This document shows positions 35,836 through 43,879 of a stretch of DNA of 64,000 bases, in pieces. How positions within the stretch are numbered: the stretch's first letter is position 1; each line of letters starts with the position of its first letter. This DNA comes from JBNGOQ01 sp050589645. GTDB lineage: Bacteria; Bacteroidota; Bacteroidia; Flavobacteriales; Flavobacteriaceae. The position numbers and the translations under genes are program-made. The DNA is taken from positions 434,001 through 498,000 of the forward strand of contig NZ_JBNGOQ010000001.1 of the NCBI RefSeq assembly GCF_050589645.1, read 5' to 3'. A model generated the notes under the pieces. The model worked only from the letters and a program-made list of their open reading frames with translations. It ran no database searches and had not been told where the DNA came from.

Positions 35836-36687
35836 TTACCTTTTTGATCTTTTAAGTTTGCTTTTTTTGTACAAACTGGGCGAAAGCCCGGTATGTTTTT
35901 TAAAGATGCGGCTAAAATGGCTTTGGTCCGAAAACCCACATAGGTAGGCAATTTCAGAAAGGGAGTAGGGCGTGCTTTCCATCAAATGGATGGCTCTTTC
36001 GATCCGTAGTTTTCGCATGTACTCCCCAAAGGTGAGGTTGTCAAAATATTTGGAGAATTCCCTTGACAGGTAAGAGGGATGTACCTGCAGGTTTTTGGAT
36101 ACGTCCTGCAGCCGTAGGCTAAGATCGGTATCCACCTGGTCCTGGATGATACCCTTGAGTTCCCTTACCCAAGCTGGTGTTTTTTTGGCGGCGGATTTTT
36201 GTTTTAGGAATTTCCGGTACACCTCCAATAGCATGTATTCCGTTGGGTTTTGCGTATGTTTTTCACCCTGGAGATGCTTGGCCCAGGAATAGAGGCCGTC
36301 ATAGAGGACCATCCCCAGCTGCAACAGTTCATGGTCATCCTTGATATTGTAGGAGAGTCCCGCCGTTATGGCCCATAGGCCCGAAGCCTGGCCCGCCATA
36401 TCGTGTCTGTCGGTATCGGCCGCCCTAACAATGGTAGCTATGGTCAGCAGGGCCGGATTGGTAATTCCGTGTTTTTTTACAAAATAGTCAAAGGTACATT
36501 GGTCTTCGTAATGGGTATATTCCACATCGGGGACGTCATAGGGGATGGCCTTCAAGCGCGTGGCTTCGGATTGTACTGCTTCAAAAGGGACGTAGAGAAA
36601 TTCGGCCTCCCGATCAATAAATCGTTTGATCAACCAAGGGCAGGCCAGGCGATCTATTTTGGGTCGTTCACGCGTTATCCATTTCAT
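35836..36687 (-). CDS. ChrB-like domain fused to AraC helix-turn-helix
   Basis: 283 residues. Residues about 1-140 match the chromate-resistance ChrB C-terminal domain (PF09828 type): WITRERPKIDRLACPWLIKR, FIDREAEFLYVPFE, EDQCTFDYFVKKHGI, TIVRAADTDRHDMAGQASGL and LGMVLYDGLYSWAKHL. Residues about 185-275 are an AraC/XylS DNA-binding domain (LRLQDVSKNLQVHPSYLSRE, LSEIAYLCGFSDQSHFSRIF, GLSPSLYKK). The first half may sense a metal, an oxyanion or redox state and the second half bind DNA; this is inference. There is no chrA chromate transporter in the window. The permease gene starts just downstream. Confidence 0.85.
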   Translation of the reverse strand: MKWITRERPKIDRLACPWLIKRFIDREAEFLYVPFEAVQSEATRLKAIPYDVPDVEYTHYEDQCTFDYFVKKHGITNPALLTIATIVRAADTDRHDMAGQASGLWAITAGLSYNIKDDHELLQLGMVLYDGLYSWAKHLQGEKHTQNPTEYMLLEVYRKFLKQKSAAKKTPAWVRELKGIIQDQVDTDLSLRLQDVSKNLQVHPSYLSREFSKYFDNLTFGEYMRKLRIERAIHLMESTPYSLSEIAYLCGFSDQSHFSRIFKKHTGLSPSLYKKSKLKRSKR

Positions 36688-36877
36688 TGTAGATCCATAT
36701 CACTATCCTGTGCAAAGTATAAAATAATGGAGAATTATAATTCATTCCTCCAAAGGAAAACAGTTTCCGGTATTGAACGACCTTGGAATGAAATTTGAGG
36801 TATGGGCAATGGCCCTAACTGTCCGAAGGAACGCACTTCGATCGGAACAAATATACCATAAACCTAAGCGCTATTCC

Positions 36878-37108
36878 ATGTTTTCATTAGGCAATATGTT
36901 TAAAAATTCCTTGGTTCAAATCGATGATCTGTACCGGAACATAGTTTCCAAACTTCCGACCATAGCACGATTGGAATACTGCAAATCCCTGATCCATAGA
37001 ACCAATGAAGATCTGTCATGCACCAAATGCAGGAAGAAAAGGAGAAAGCTGAAAAAGCTCCTGAAAGTGGCAAGGAAGGAATTGAAAAAGCTGAGCAGTA
37101 TCTTCTAG
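36878..37108 (+). CDS. small basic CxxC protein, unknown
   Basis: 76 residues from the ATG at 36878; the frame is open back to 36773. The sequence has a helix LVQIDDLYRNIVSKLPTIAR, a CTKC pair (LSCTKCRKKRRKL) and a lysine-rich tail (KKLLKVARKELKKLSSIF). Codon use looks coding. No family recognised; it could be a small nucleic-acid-binding or regulatory protein. It lies between the ChrB-AraC gene (minus) and the PD40 gene. Existence is moderately likely, function unknown. Confidence 0.45.
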   Translation: MFSLGNMFKNSLVQIDDLYRNIVSKLPTIARLEYCKSLIHRTNEDLSCTKCRKKRRKLKKLLKVARKELKKLSSIF

Positions 37109-37310
37109 GTTTAGCGCGATTACACCCGTTTTTTCCAAATACCCCATACTCTATAAGGTATTCCACATCCCTTCTTTTTGCAGGATTGGGAAAATTTTGG
37201 AATCGATAGGGTTTATCCCGAAGATTGAAAAAGATTATGTGTAACTTTTTCCAATTTTCTGACTATATAGTAGTGAATACCCACTTAAACCTCAATTCAG
37301 AAATAATAGG

Positions 37311-38201
37311 ATGATGAAAACCATTTTTAGATCACTTTTGTTTTGTTTCAGTTGCACGCTTTTGACGGGGCAAACCAATCCACGGTATTTTGAACAGATT
37401 CCACCGTCGACCACGCCCCAAGTTTTTGCACCTGGTATGATATCCAAACCCGACCAATCGGAGTTTGGCTCTGTTTTTTCAGCAGATGGCTCGGAATTTT
37501 TTTATGGGGTAGACATCAATGGAAAAGCGGAAATAAGATACTCAAAAATGGAAAATGGTACTTGGACCCGTCCTGTAATGCTCATTGGGCACGAGACCTA
37601 TAGTTTTAACGATCCAATGCTTTCTCCGGACGAAAATAGGCTGTACTATATTTCCAATAAGCCCAGGGTTGGAGCACAGATCGGGGATTACGATATATGG
37701 TACTCCAAAAAACTTTCCAATGGCTGGTCTGGCCCGATCAATGCCGGCAAGAACATCAACTCCTCAAAAAATGAGTATTATATCTCTTTTACCTCGGATG
37801 GAACCATGTATTATTCCTCCAATAAAAATGCCGGGCAGGAACGGGATTATGACTATGATATTTATGCTTCCAAGCAGAAAAATGGTGTGTTTCAAAAGTC
37901 GATAAGGCTGGGAAACCAAATAAATAGCACCGATTATGAAGCAGACGTTTTTATAGCGCCGGACGAATCCTATATAATTTTTTGTTCCACCAGAGCGGAT
38001 GGATACGGGAAAGGAGATCTTTATATTGGTTTTAAACAAGAAAACGGGGAATGGTCAAAAGCGGTAAACCTAAAAGCGCCCATAAATAGCAAAAACCATG
38101 AATTATGTCCCTGGGTTACCCAGGATGGGAAATACTTTCTTTATACGAGCAATCAGGATATCTACTGGGTGAGCACCGAAATTTTTGGGAAAGGCAAATG
38201 A
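37311..38201 (+). CDS. PD40 beta-propeller secreted protein
   Basis: 296 residues. A signal peptide of about 21 residues (FRSLLFCFSCTLLTG before QTN) has no clear lipobox. Five or so PD40/TolB blades follow: EFGSVFSADGSEFFYGVDIN, DPMLSPDENRLYYISNK, YISFTSDGTMYYSSNKN, DVFIAPDESYIIFCSTRADG and LCPWVTQDGKYFLYTSN. It is a paralogue of the protein at 1655-2602, in the same size class. It likely has an envelope binding role. The gene is transcribed alone, convergent with the amidohydrolase gene. Confidence 0.85.
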   Translation: MMKTIFRSLLFCFSCTLLTGQTNPRYFEQIPPSTTPQVFAPGMISKPDQSEFGSVFSADGSEFFYGVDINGKAEIRYSKMENGTWTRPVMLIGHETYSFNDPMLSPDENRLYYISNKPRVGAQIGDYDIWYSKKLSNGWSGPINAGKNINSSKNEYYISFTSDGTMYYSSNKNAGQERDYDYDIYASKQKNGVFQKSIRLGNQINSTDYEADVFIAPDESYIIFCSTRADGYGKGDLYIGFKQENGEWSKAVNLKAPINSKNHELCPWVTQDGKYFLYTSNQDIYWVSTEIFGKGK

Positions 38202-38300
38202 CAAGGATTGCAATTACCATAGGCTTACGCTACCTATCTACAAGGGCTTATGGCCAGATTGGCTCAAAACCTATTTTTACGCTATGTTGAAACAGGACAT

Positions 38301-39599
38301 CTATTTGCCTTTTGCCCTAGGTCTGACTATTTTTCCTTCTTTCATCACAAATTGGACTTTTTCGAGCGTGGTGATATCCTCAAGGGGATTTCCCTTGACC
38401 GCAATGATGTCGGCCCACTTTCCCACGCTTATGCTGCCCGTTTGATCTGCAATTCCCAAAAGCTCCGCAGCAACAAGGGTAGCGGATCGAATGGCATCCA
38501 TTTCTTTCATGCCGGCCTTTACCATTAAGTGAAATTGCTCTGCATTTCGTCCGTGTTCAAAAATAGAGGCATCGGTTCCAAAGGCCAGCTTCACGCCTTG
38601 GCGATAGGCCATACCAAATTTATCTTCGTAGTTTTTGTACACTTCCTCATTGCTTTCATCTATCGCTTTATCGCTGATATCCTCTTTATCTTCAATCAGG
38701 CTCACATAAGCGGCCAACAAATCCATCACTAAAAAAACACCCTTGCTTTTCATCAGATCAATGGACGCTTGATCAAGAAATGTTCCGTGTTCGATGGAAT
38801 GGACCCCTGCTTTTATAGCGTTCTTTATGCCCTCCGCACCATGGGCATGTGCGGCGATTTTTAATCCCCTTTTTTTTGCTTCCTCCACAGCGGCCCGCAT
38901 TTCTTCAATGGTAAATGAGGCTGCGCCAGGGATAGAGTTGGATGTCCCGAAACCTCCGGTGGCGTTGATTTTAATTAGATCAACCCTGTGTTTGATCAGC
39001 GTCCTGGTTCTTTTTCGTACGGCTACCTCACCGTCCACGGGATATCCCGGATTTGGTTCCAATCGAAGCTGGGGTGCCATCCAATTGGCCCAAGCACCGT
39101 GGCCACCGGTCATGGTCAGGGCTTTCCCGCTTACATACATTCTGGGTCCTGGTATCCATTCCTTATTGATGGCGTCCCTTAGGGCCACATCGCTATAAAA
39201 ATAACCGCCTACATCACGAACTGTGGTAAAGCCTGCCTCAAGCGTCTTTTTGGCGTAAATGGCACCCAAGATGCCGTAGGAGGCAACGGGCAATTCATAC
39301 ACATCCATGGATTTGTCGAAAAAGGGATTCGTTAAGTGGGTATGGCAATCCATCAAGCCCGGAAGCACGGTGTATTCCGATAGATCGATAATTTGGGAAT
39401 AGTTGTCCTTTTCCGAAGCCTTGTCCAACTTCACAATCGTACCGTTTTCAATGACGATAAGAACATCCTTGTTCATTTTTCCTTCGGCCACATCCAGTAC
39501 CGCACCGGCCCATATCACCTTTTTCGAGGCTGTTTCCGAGGTTTGGGAAAAGTGTTGCGGGGAATATAGCAGAAGGAAAATCAGAAGCGCGCGTCGCAT
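38301..39599 (-). CDS. amidohydrolase (prolidase/imidazolonepropionase-like), secreted
   Basis: 432 residues from the ATG at 39599, where a signal peptide begins (RRALLIFLLLYSPQHFS); eight codons upstream are open. It belongs to the amidohydrolase superfamily with a binuclear metal site: DCHTHL (the HxH on strand 1), the Lys-containing LIKINATGGFG, IAAHAHGAEG, SIEHGTFLD and the Asp in LAFGTDASIF. The N-terminal sandwich reads VIWAGAVLDVAEGK and the C-terminus ends GSISVGKWADIIAVKGNPLE. These enzymes hydrolyse cyclic amides or Xaa-Pro-type dipeptides; the exact substrate is not predicted. The signal peptide implies a periplasmic or secreted location. Confidence 0.9.
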   Translation of the reverse strand: MRRALLIFLLLYSPQHFSQTSETASKKVIWAGAVLDVAEGKMNKDVLIVIENGTIVKLDKASEKDNYSQIIDLSEYTVLPGLMDCHTHLTNPFFDKSMDVYELPVASYGILGAIYAKKTLEAGFTTVRDVGGYFYSDVALRDAINKEWIPGPRMYVSGKALTMTGGHGAWANWMAPQLRLEPNPGYPVDGEVAVRKRTRTLIKHRVDLIKINATGGFGTSNSIPGAASFTIEEMRAAVEEAKKRGLKIAAHAHGAEGIKNAIKAGVHSIEHGTFLDQASIDLMKSKGVFLVMDLLAAYVSLIEDKEDISDKAIDESNEEVYKNYEDKFGMAYRQGVKLAFGTDASIFEHGRNAEQFHLMVKAGMKEMDAIRSATLVAAELLGIADQTGSISVGKWADIIAVKGNPLEDITTLEKVQFVMKEGKIVRPRAKGK

Positions 39600-39729
39600 G
39601 GGATTTGTTTTAGTGGTCGGCAAAGGAAAATGTGTTCAAATCCCTTAAAATTAGTGAATTAACCTGTGATTTTTCTTAGATGATTTACGGATGGACGCTA
39701 AAGCTGTGTGGATGGTTTTTTGACAAGCT

Positions 39730-39755
39730 AAAATGCCCCCTGCCGAGGGCATTTT
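39730..39755 (-). terminator. terminator of the 39792-41066 lipoprotein gene
   Basis: AAAATGCCC (39730-39738) and GGGCATTTT (39747-39755) form a 9-bp stem with an 8-base loop. Read on the minus strand it follows the stop codon of the lipoprotein gene by about 36 bases and ends in a T run, a good intrinsic terminator. Confidence 0.75.
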
Positions 39756-39791
39756 TACCTATAAAAGAAATCGTCCAAAAGAGCTGCGCTT

Positions 39792-41066
39792 TTAGTCATG
39801 GAACTCGGGTCCGAACGTAGGATACTCCTCAAACCTGGAGTAAAAGAAGTCCAAGCCTTCAAAATCCCAAAGGAAAAGCACGGAATGGCAGGTATAAACC
39901 AGGGTCGCACTGCGTGGCATGCGATAGGAGCCCTGCCAATTGGGCAAATCCAAGTTTATTCGCGTAGCACCGGGTGTAAAGTCGTGCGTGCCCACCGGGG
40001 TATCATTAGGGGCCCCGTATACTTCAAAGGAATATTCATAACCAATTTCACCCGTGCAAAAGTTGGTTAGGCTCGGGAAATACTGTTTTTTGTCTTCCTG
40101 GCCCTGGACATTGAAAAAGCCATTATCGAACACCCACATAAATTCCTCATTGCGAATCACGTAGTCGTCCACTTCGAGCTCTACCCATACATAACCCGGC
40201 TGTGTGGTTCCCTCACGGCAAAAGGGACTGTCCGCGGCCGTACCGCTGATATTTCCATTGACACAGCAACCCCAACCCAGGGGGTTGATTTTTTGCTTGC
40301 GGTTGGGTGCCCAAATAAGGATTTCCCCATTGAACTCCAGATGGGAGAAGTCCCATTTCCAGCGTGGTGGGGTTTCCAATCCTTCAAAGGTCTGGGTAAT
40401 GGAATTGCAAATTGGTCCGTTTCCTGTCTGATCATCTACGGGTTCTTCAACGGTCAGGGTAAGCGGAAACTCATCCAATGGATTGCCGGAGCCGTCATGA
40501 GGCTGAATCGTAATTTCTGTGGTGAAGGGGTAGTGGGTCATTTCGTCTTCGGGCAAATCCAAATCCAATATCAAGGAGGAGATCGTATCGTTCTCTTTTT
40601 CTCCATCAGCGGTCTCGGCCGGCACATCGAAATAGTAGGATGAACCGCCCACATAGATGTTGAACCCGGCAATATGCTGTGCAGGGTCGTGTTTTACACG
40701 TATCCTATTTCCAAATGGATATCCCTTGATCAGGTAGAGCGTATCCCTTACGTCTATTTTTAATTGGCTATCCGTGGCGGTAGGCAGTTCCCCAGTCACC
40801 TCTACGGCATCTTTCAACACCAAATAGGCCGACAGGGCGTCTGCACTTATTCCATTTGTGGTATCGGGTACCGAGTCTTTGGGCTCTTCCTCTTCAGGAT
40901 TTTCCTGCCCGTTCGGGTTTTCCTGTTGTTGTGGATTCTCTATAGGTGGTTCAAGTTCTTTTTCGCAGGCTATACTCATAAGTGCCATACCGCCCAAAAC
41001 AAACAGTAGGCAAAGGCTTCTTTTCAACATTTGTGATAGCGGTTCCATTTTTTCTTTTCTGTACAT
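39792..41066 (-). CDS. large lipoprotein of unknown function
   Basis: 424 residues if the ATG at 41066 is used; inner ATGs at 41048 and 41030 are alternatives, the last giving the ideal signal MLKRSLCLLFVLGG with lipobox MSIAC. Frames further upstream run into the next gene and are unlikely. After the Cys comes a Pro/Glu/Asn-rich linker (ENPNGQENPEEEEP), a beta-rich region and a Cys-containing C-terminal part (LGWGCCVNGNISG, FCREGTTQPGYVWVELEVDD, ARINLDLPNWQGSYRMPRSA). I recognise no family. It follows the LRR lipoprotein gene by 85 bases, so the two are probably co-transcribed. Confidence 0.75.
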   Translation of the reverse strand: MYRKEKMEPLSQMLKRSLCLLFVLGGMALMSIACEKELEPPIENPQQQENPNGQENPEEEEPKDSVPDTTNGISADALSAYLVLKDAVEVTGELPTATDSQLKIDVRDTLYLIKGYPFGNRIRVKHDPAQHIAGFNIYVGGSSYYFDVPAETADGEKENDTISSLILDLDLPEDEMTHYPFTTEITIQPHDGSGNPLDEFPLTLTVEEPVDDQTGNGPICNSITQTFEGLETPPRWKWDFSHLEFNGEILIWAPNRKQKINPLGWGCCVNGNISGTAADSPFCREGTTQPGYVWVELEVDDYVIRNEEFMWVFDNGFFNVQGQEDKKQYFPSLTNFCTGEIGYEYSFEVYGAPNDTPVGTHDFTPGATRINLDLPNWQGSYRMPRSATLVYTCHSVLFLWDFEGLDFFYSRFEEYPTFGPEFHD

Positions 41067-41151
41067 CGTTTTAAATTTTAATTTGTTTTTATCGATTTCG
41101 GGGGAACTGGCCATAGGCCATGTTTTAGATTCATTCGCAATCGGCGCCTTC

Positions 41152-42885
41152 CTATTTGCAGACAACCCCGGCATCAATTTCAATGGTGGTCCCATGGTTT
41201 GCAAGGTCACAGACCGCCTTTGGGATGCTGGCCAAAGAGTTGTTTTCCAAATTGAGGCGGTTAAGGCCAGTCAGATTGCCCAACTCTCTAGGGATTTCTT
41301 TAAGGAGGTTGGTGCTTAAATTCAGAAAACCAAGCGCGTCCAAGTCGCCCAGGGAAGCCGGTATTTCTATAAGTACATTTTTGTCGAGCCTCAAATCAAA
41401 AAGATTTGGCAGATTCCCGAGAGCCGAAGGAACGGTTTCAAGGACATTTTCGGATAGCCAGAGGTACTGCAGCTGTTGTAAGTTGCCCAATTCGGGCGGG
41501 ATTGTGTTCAGGGCATTCTCCCTGGCATATAGTTCCCCCAGTTGCTTGAGGTTGCCCAATTGGGAGGGAAGGTCTGTGAGATCGTTGCGTTCAATATTCA
41601 AGCTGGTCAGATTGGAAAGATTTCCAATTTCGGAAGGCAGCTGTGTGATGGCGTTGTCCCCAAGTGATAGGTGGTCAAGCGCTGAGAGGCTCCCTATTTG
41701 CGGAGGCAGGTCGGTCAACAAATTTTCGGAAACGACAAGGCGTTTCAGACTTTGCAACATAGCGATCTCTGACGGAAGTTGGGTAAGGTAGTTAAATCGC
41801 AGGCCCAGGTAGGTAAGCGAGCTAAGATTTCCTATCTCGGGCGGGAGATGGCTTATTTGCTCGTCGTACAGCTCCAACTCCTGCACGGTGCCGTCCAGGT
41901 GCAGGGTAACATCGCTCCAACTTTGCATGCTGGTGTCGGTAAGGTCCCATTCCAAGGTATTTCCCGGATTGGCGTGGTAAAGCGCTACCAGTCCCCGATA
42001 ATTGTAACCGATTAGATCGCAGCCTACCTGTGCATCTGTGGTAATCTCCGTACCTATCTCCGCCAGCTTGCATACCTCCTGGGGCAACTGTGATAGGTTG
42101 TTGTTTTCCAGATAGAGGTATTCCAGCTTGATCAAGCGACCGTATTCCCATGGAATTTCGGTCAGTCGGTTATCATCGAGGCTTAGACTGTTCAATGCAT
42201 TCAGACTTCCAATGGCGGCAGGAACGCTGTCCAGTAAATTTTGGGCCAGGTCCAGTACCTGAAGGGCGGTCATTTTTTCCATGCCCTGGGGCAGTTGCGC
42301 CAACGAATTGTTATGGGCGATCAAGGTGGCCAATTGGTCCAGTTTGGTCAATTGCTCCGGAAAGGCGTCCAGGAGGTTACTGCCCAGATGCAGATAGGAG
42401 AGCTTGGTCAGCTTGCCCAGCTCTACAGGGAGAGCGGTTAGGGCATTGTCCTCTAGGTTAAGGGAGGTCAAATCGTCCAAATTGCCCAGTTCAGCGGGCA
42501 ATTCTGGGATGTCATTGCTACTCATGGACAATCGTGTAAGCCTATCAAGATCCCCAATTTGGGGAGGGATGATTGTAAGGGTCTTACCGTTGAGGTCCAG
42601 TTCCGTAACCCGATTGTTTTGTTGGGTAACCCCGCTCCAGTTTTGCATACCCTTGTCATCCATATCCCAACCCAGCGTATTGTTGGGGTTGGCATCATAC
42701 AGGGCCTTGAGCGTTTTATAGTCTTCGGCCTCCAAGATAGAATCCGTGTTCTCTGGGTTTTGGTTTTGTGGTTCTGGAGGTGGACCATCATCCTTGCTAC
42801 AGGAGACCATGAGCAGGGAGCTTATGATGAAAATGATGGCCATGGCAAAGAAAAATCGCGATAAAAATAAAAGGGACTTACACAT
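41152..42885 (-). CDS. leucine-rich repeat lipoprotein (two tandem LRR modules)
   Basis: 577 residues. Lipoprotein signal ends LLMVSC (C29). Two similar modules follow: each opens with a segment such as LKALYDANPNNTLGWD (first) and LVALYHANPGNTLEWD (second), continues with MQNWSGV or MQSWSDV, then has 8-10 repeats of about 23 residues of the plant/bacterial type (IPPQIGDLDRLTRLSMSSND, LPSEIGNLSNLTSLNIERND). Each ends with a capping Cys segment (EVCKLAEIGTEITTDAQVGC; KAVCDLANHGTTIEIDAGVV). The protein likely binds protein or carbohydrate at the cell surface. It sits between a LytTR two-component system upstream and the 39792 lipoprotein downstream, all on the minus strand. Confidence 0.9.
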   Translation of the reverse strand: MCKSLLFLSRFFFAMAIIFIISSLLMVSCSKDDGPPPEPQNQNPENTDSILEAEDYKTLKALYDANPNNTLGWDMDDKGMQNWSGVTQQNNRVTELDLNGKTLTIIPPQIGDLDRLTRLSMSSNDIPELPAELGNLDDLTSLNLEDNALTALPVELGKLTKLSYLHLGSNLLDAFPEQLTKLDQLATLIAHNNSLAQLPQGMEKMTALQVLDLAQNLLDSVPAAIGSLNALNSLSLDDNRLTEIPWEYGRLIKLEYLYLENNNLSQLPQEVCKLAEIGTEITTDAQVGCDLIGYNYRGLVALYHANPGNTLEWDLTDTSMQSWSDVTLHLDGTVQELELYDEQISHLPPEIGNLSSLTYLGLRFNYLTQLPSEIAMLQSLKRLVVSENLLTDLPPQIGSLSALDHLSLGDNAITQLPSEIGNLSNLTSLNIERNDLTDLPSQLGNLKQLGELYARENALNTIPPELGNLQQLQYLWLSENVLETVPSALGNLPNLFDLRLDKNVLIEIPASLGDLDALGFLNLSTNLLKEIPRELGNLTGLNRLNLENNSLASIPKAVCDLANHGTTIEIDAGVVCK

Positions 42886-43089
42886 AGGATTTCAGATTTT
42901 GATTAAACATTCTGTTATGGATTAGTGATGTAGGGAGATATCCGAAATGGGTAAAGGACATCCATCAAAACATCAGAGGGGGAAGTTTTGAGCTAAGCTA
43001 GGGAGCGCGTACGAGCGCCACCAGTACCACTAAATAATCGGAGGGGTTGAATGTGTGTAAGGAGCAAATTGGGATGTTAACGGGTGGTC

Positions 43090-43122
43090 TTTTAGGCCTC
43101 CAGCCAGGAAAAGAGCCTAAAA
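43090..43122 (-). terminator. hairpin after the LytTR regulator gene
   Basis: TTTTAGGC (43090-43097) and GCCTAAAA (43115-43122) pair perfectly, directly behind the stop codon of the regulator gene on the minus strand. There is no long T run. It may partly separate the regulator from the LRR gene 237 bases further on. Confidence 0.45.
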
Positions 43123-43872
43123 CTAAATCGTTTCGAACATGCTCAGAAAAGCGTCTTTTCTCCGCCTGGAAATATCTACATGATGGTCGTCGGTAAGAAT
43201 CACATATCCACCATCGCCCTTAATATATTTACGGGCATGCTGCATGTTGACCAAGTAGGACTTATGAACCCTGCAAAAACCGGAGTTTGATAGCAGGTTA
43301 TCAAAATCCTTGAGGTTCTTGGAAACGACTTCTTTTTTCTTCAATACCATGTGTAGCGTAGTATAGTTTCCTTCAGCACTGCAGTAGATAATATCGTTGG
43401 TATTATAAAAATCAATACCCTCAAAAGTAGGAATGGCCAGTTTTTCAATTTTTCCAGAGGTATACTGAATGTTGTTCAACACCGATTGATAGCGGTGCAC
43501 ACTGCTCCCTGCCTCTATTTGATTCTTGGCCTTCTGGACCGCCCCGACCAATTCATCAACATCCAGGGGCTTCAGCAAAAAATCCAGGGCACTGAACTTG
43601 ATCGCCTTGATCGCATAGCGATCATATGACGTAACAAAAATGACCTGGAAATCGATGGGGGCTAGTTGCTTTAATACGTCAAATCCGGACATATGGGGCA
43701 TTTGCACGTCCAGAAATACCAGATCTGGATTGTGATTGTTGATGGCTTCAAGAGCTTCTTCCGGGCTTGAGCATGTGGATATGATATCGATTTCGGGGCA
43801 ATATTCGATCAAAGCCTGCTCCAGCGATTCGCGGCCGTCCTGTTCGTCATCTACAATAATGGTCTTGATCAT
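43123..43872 (-). CDS. LytTR-family response regulator
   Basis: 249 residues. An N-terminal receiver domain has the acidic pair DDE (8-10), phosphorylation site D55 in FLDVQMP and Lys in FLLKPLD. A LytTR DNA-binding domain fills the C-terminal third: IIYCSAEGNYTTLHMV, FCRVHKSYLVNM and DGGYVILTDDHHVDISRRRK. It pairs with the LytS-type kinase gene located 7 bases upstream on the same strand. The two lipoprotein genes downstream are possible targets. Confidence 0.95.
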   Translation of the reverse strand: MIKTIIVDDEQDGRESLEQALIEYCPEIDIISTCSSPEEALEAINNHNPDLVFLDVQMPHMSGFDVLKQLAPIDFQVIFVTSYDRYAIKAIKFSALDFLLKPLDVDELVGAVQKAKNQIEAGSSVHRYQSVLNNIQYTSGKIEKLAIPTFEGIDFYNTNDIIYCSAEGNYTTLHMVLKKKEVVSKNLKDFDNLLSNSGFCRVHKSYLVNMQHARKYIKGDGGYVILTDDHHVDISRRRKDAFLSMFETI

Positions 43873-43879
43873 GTTTGTA

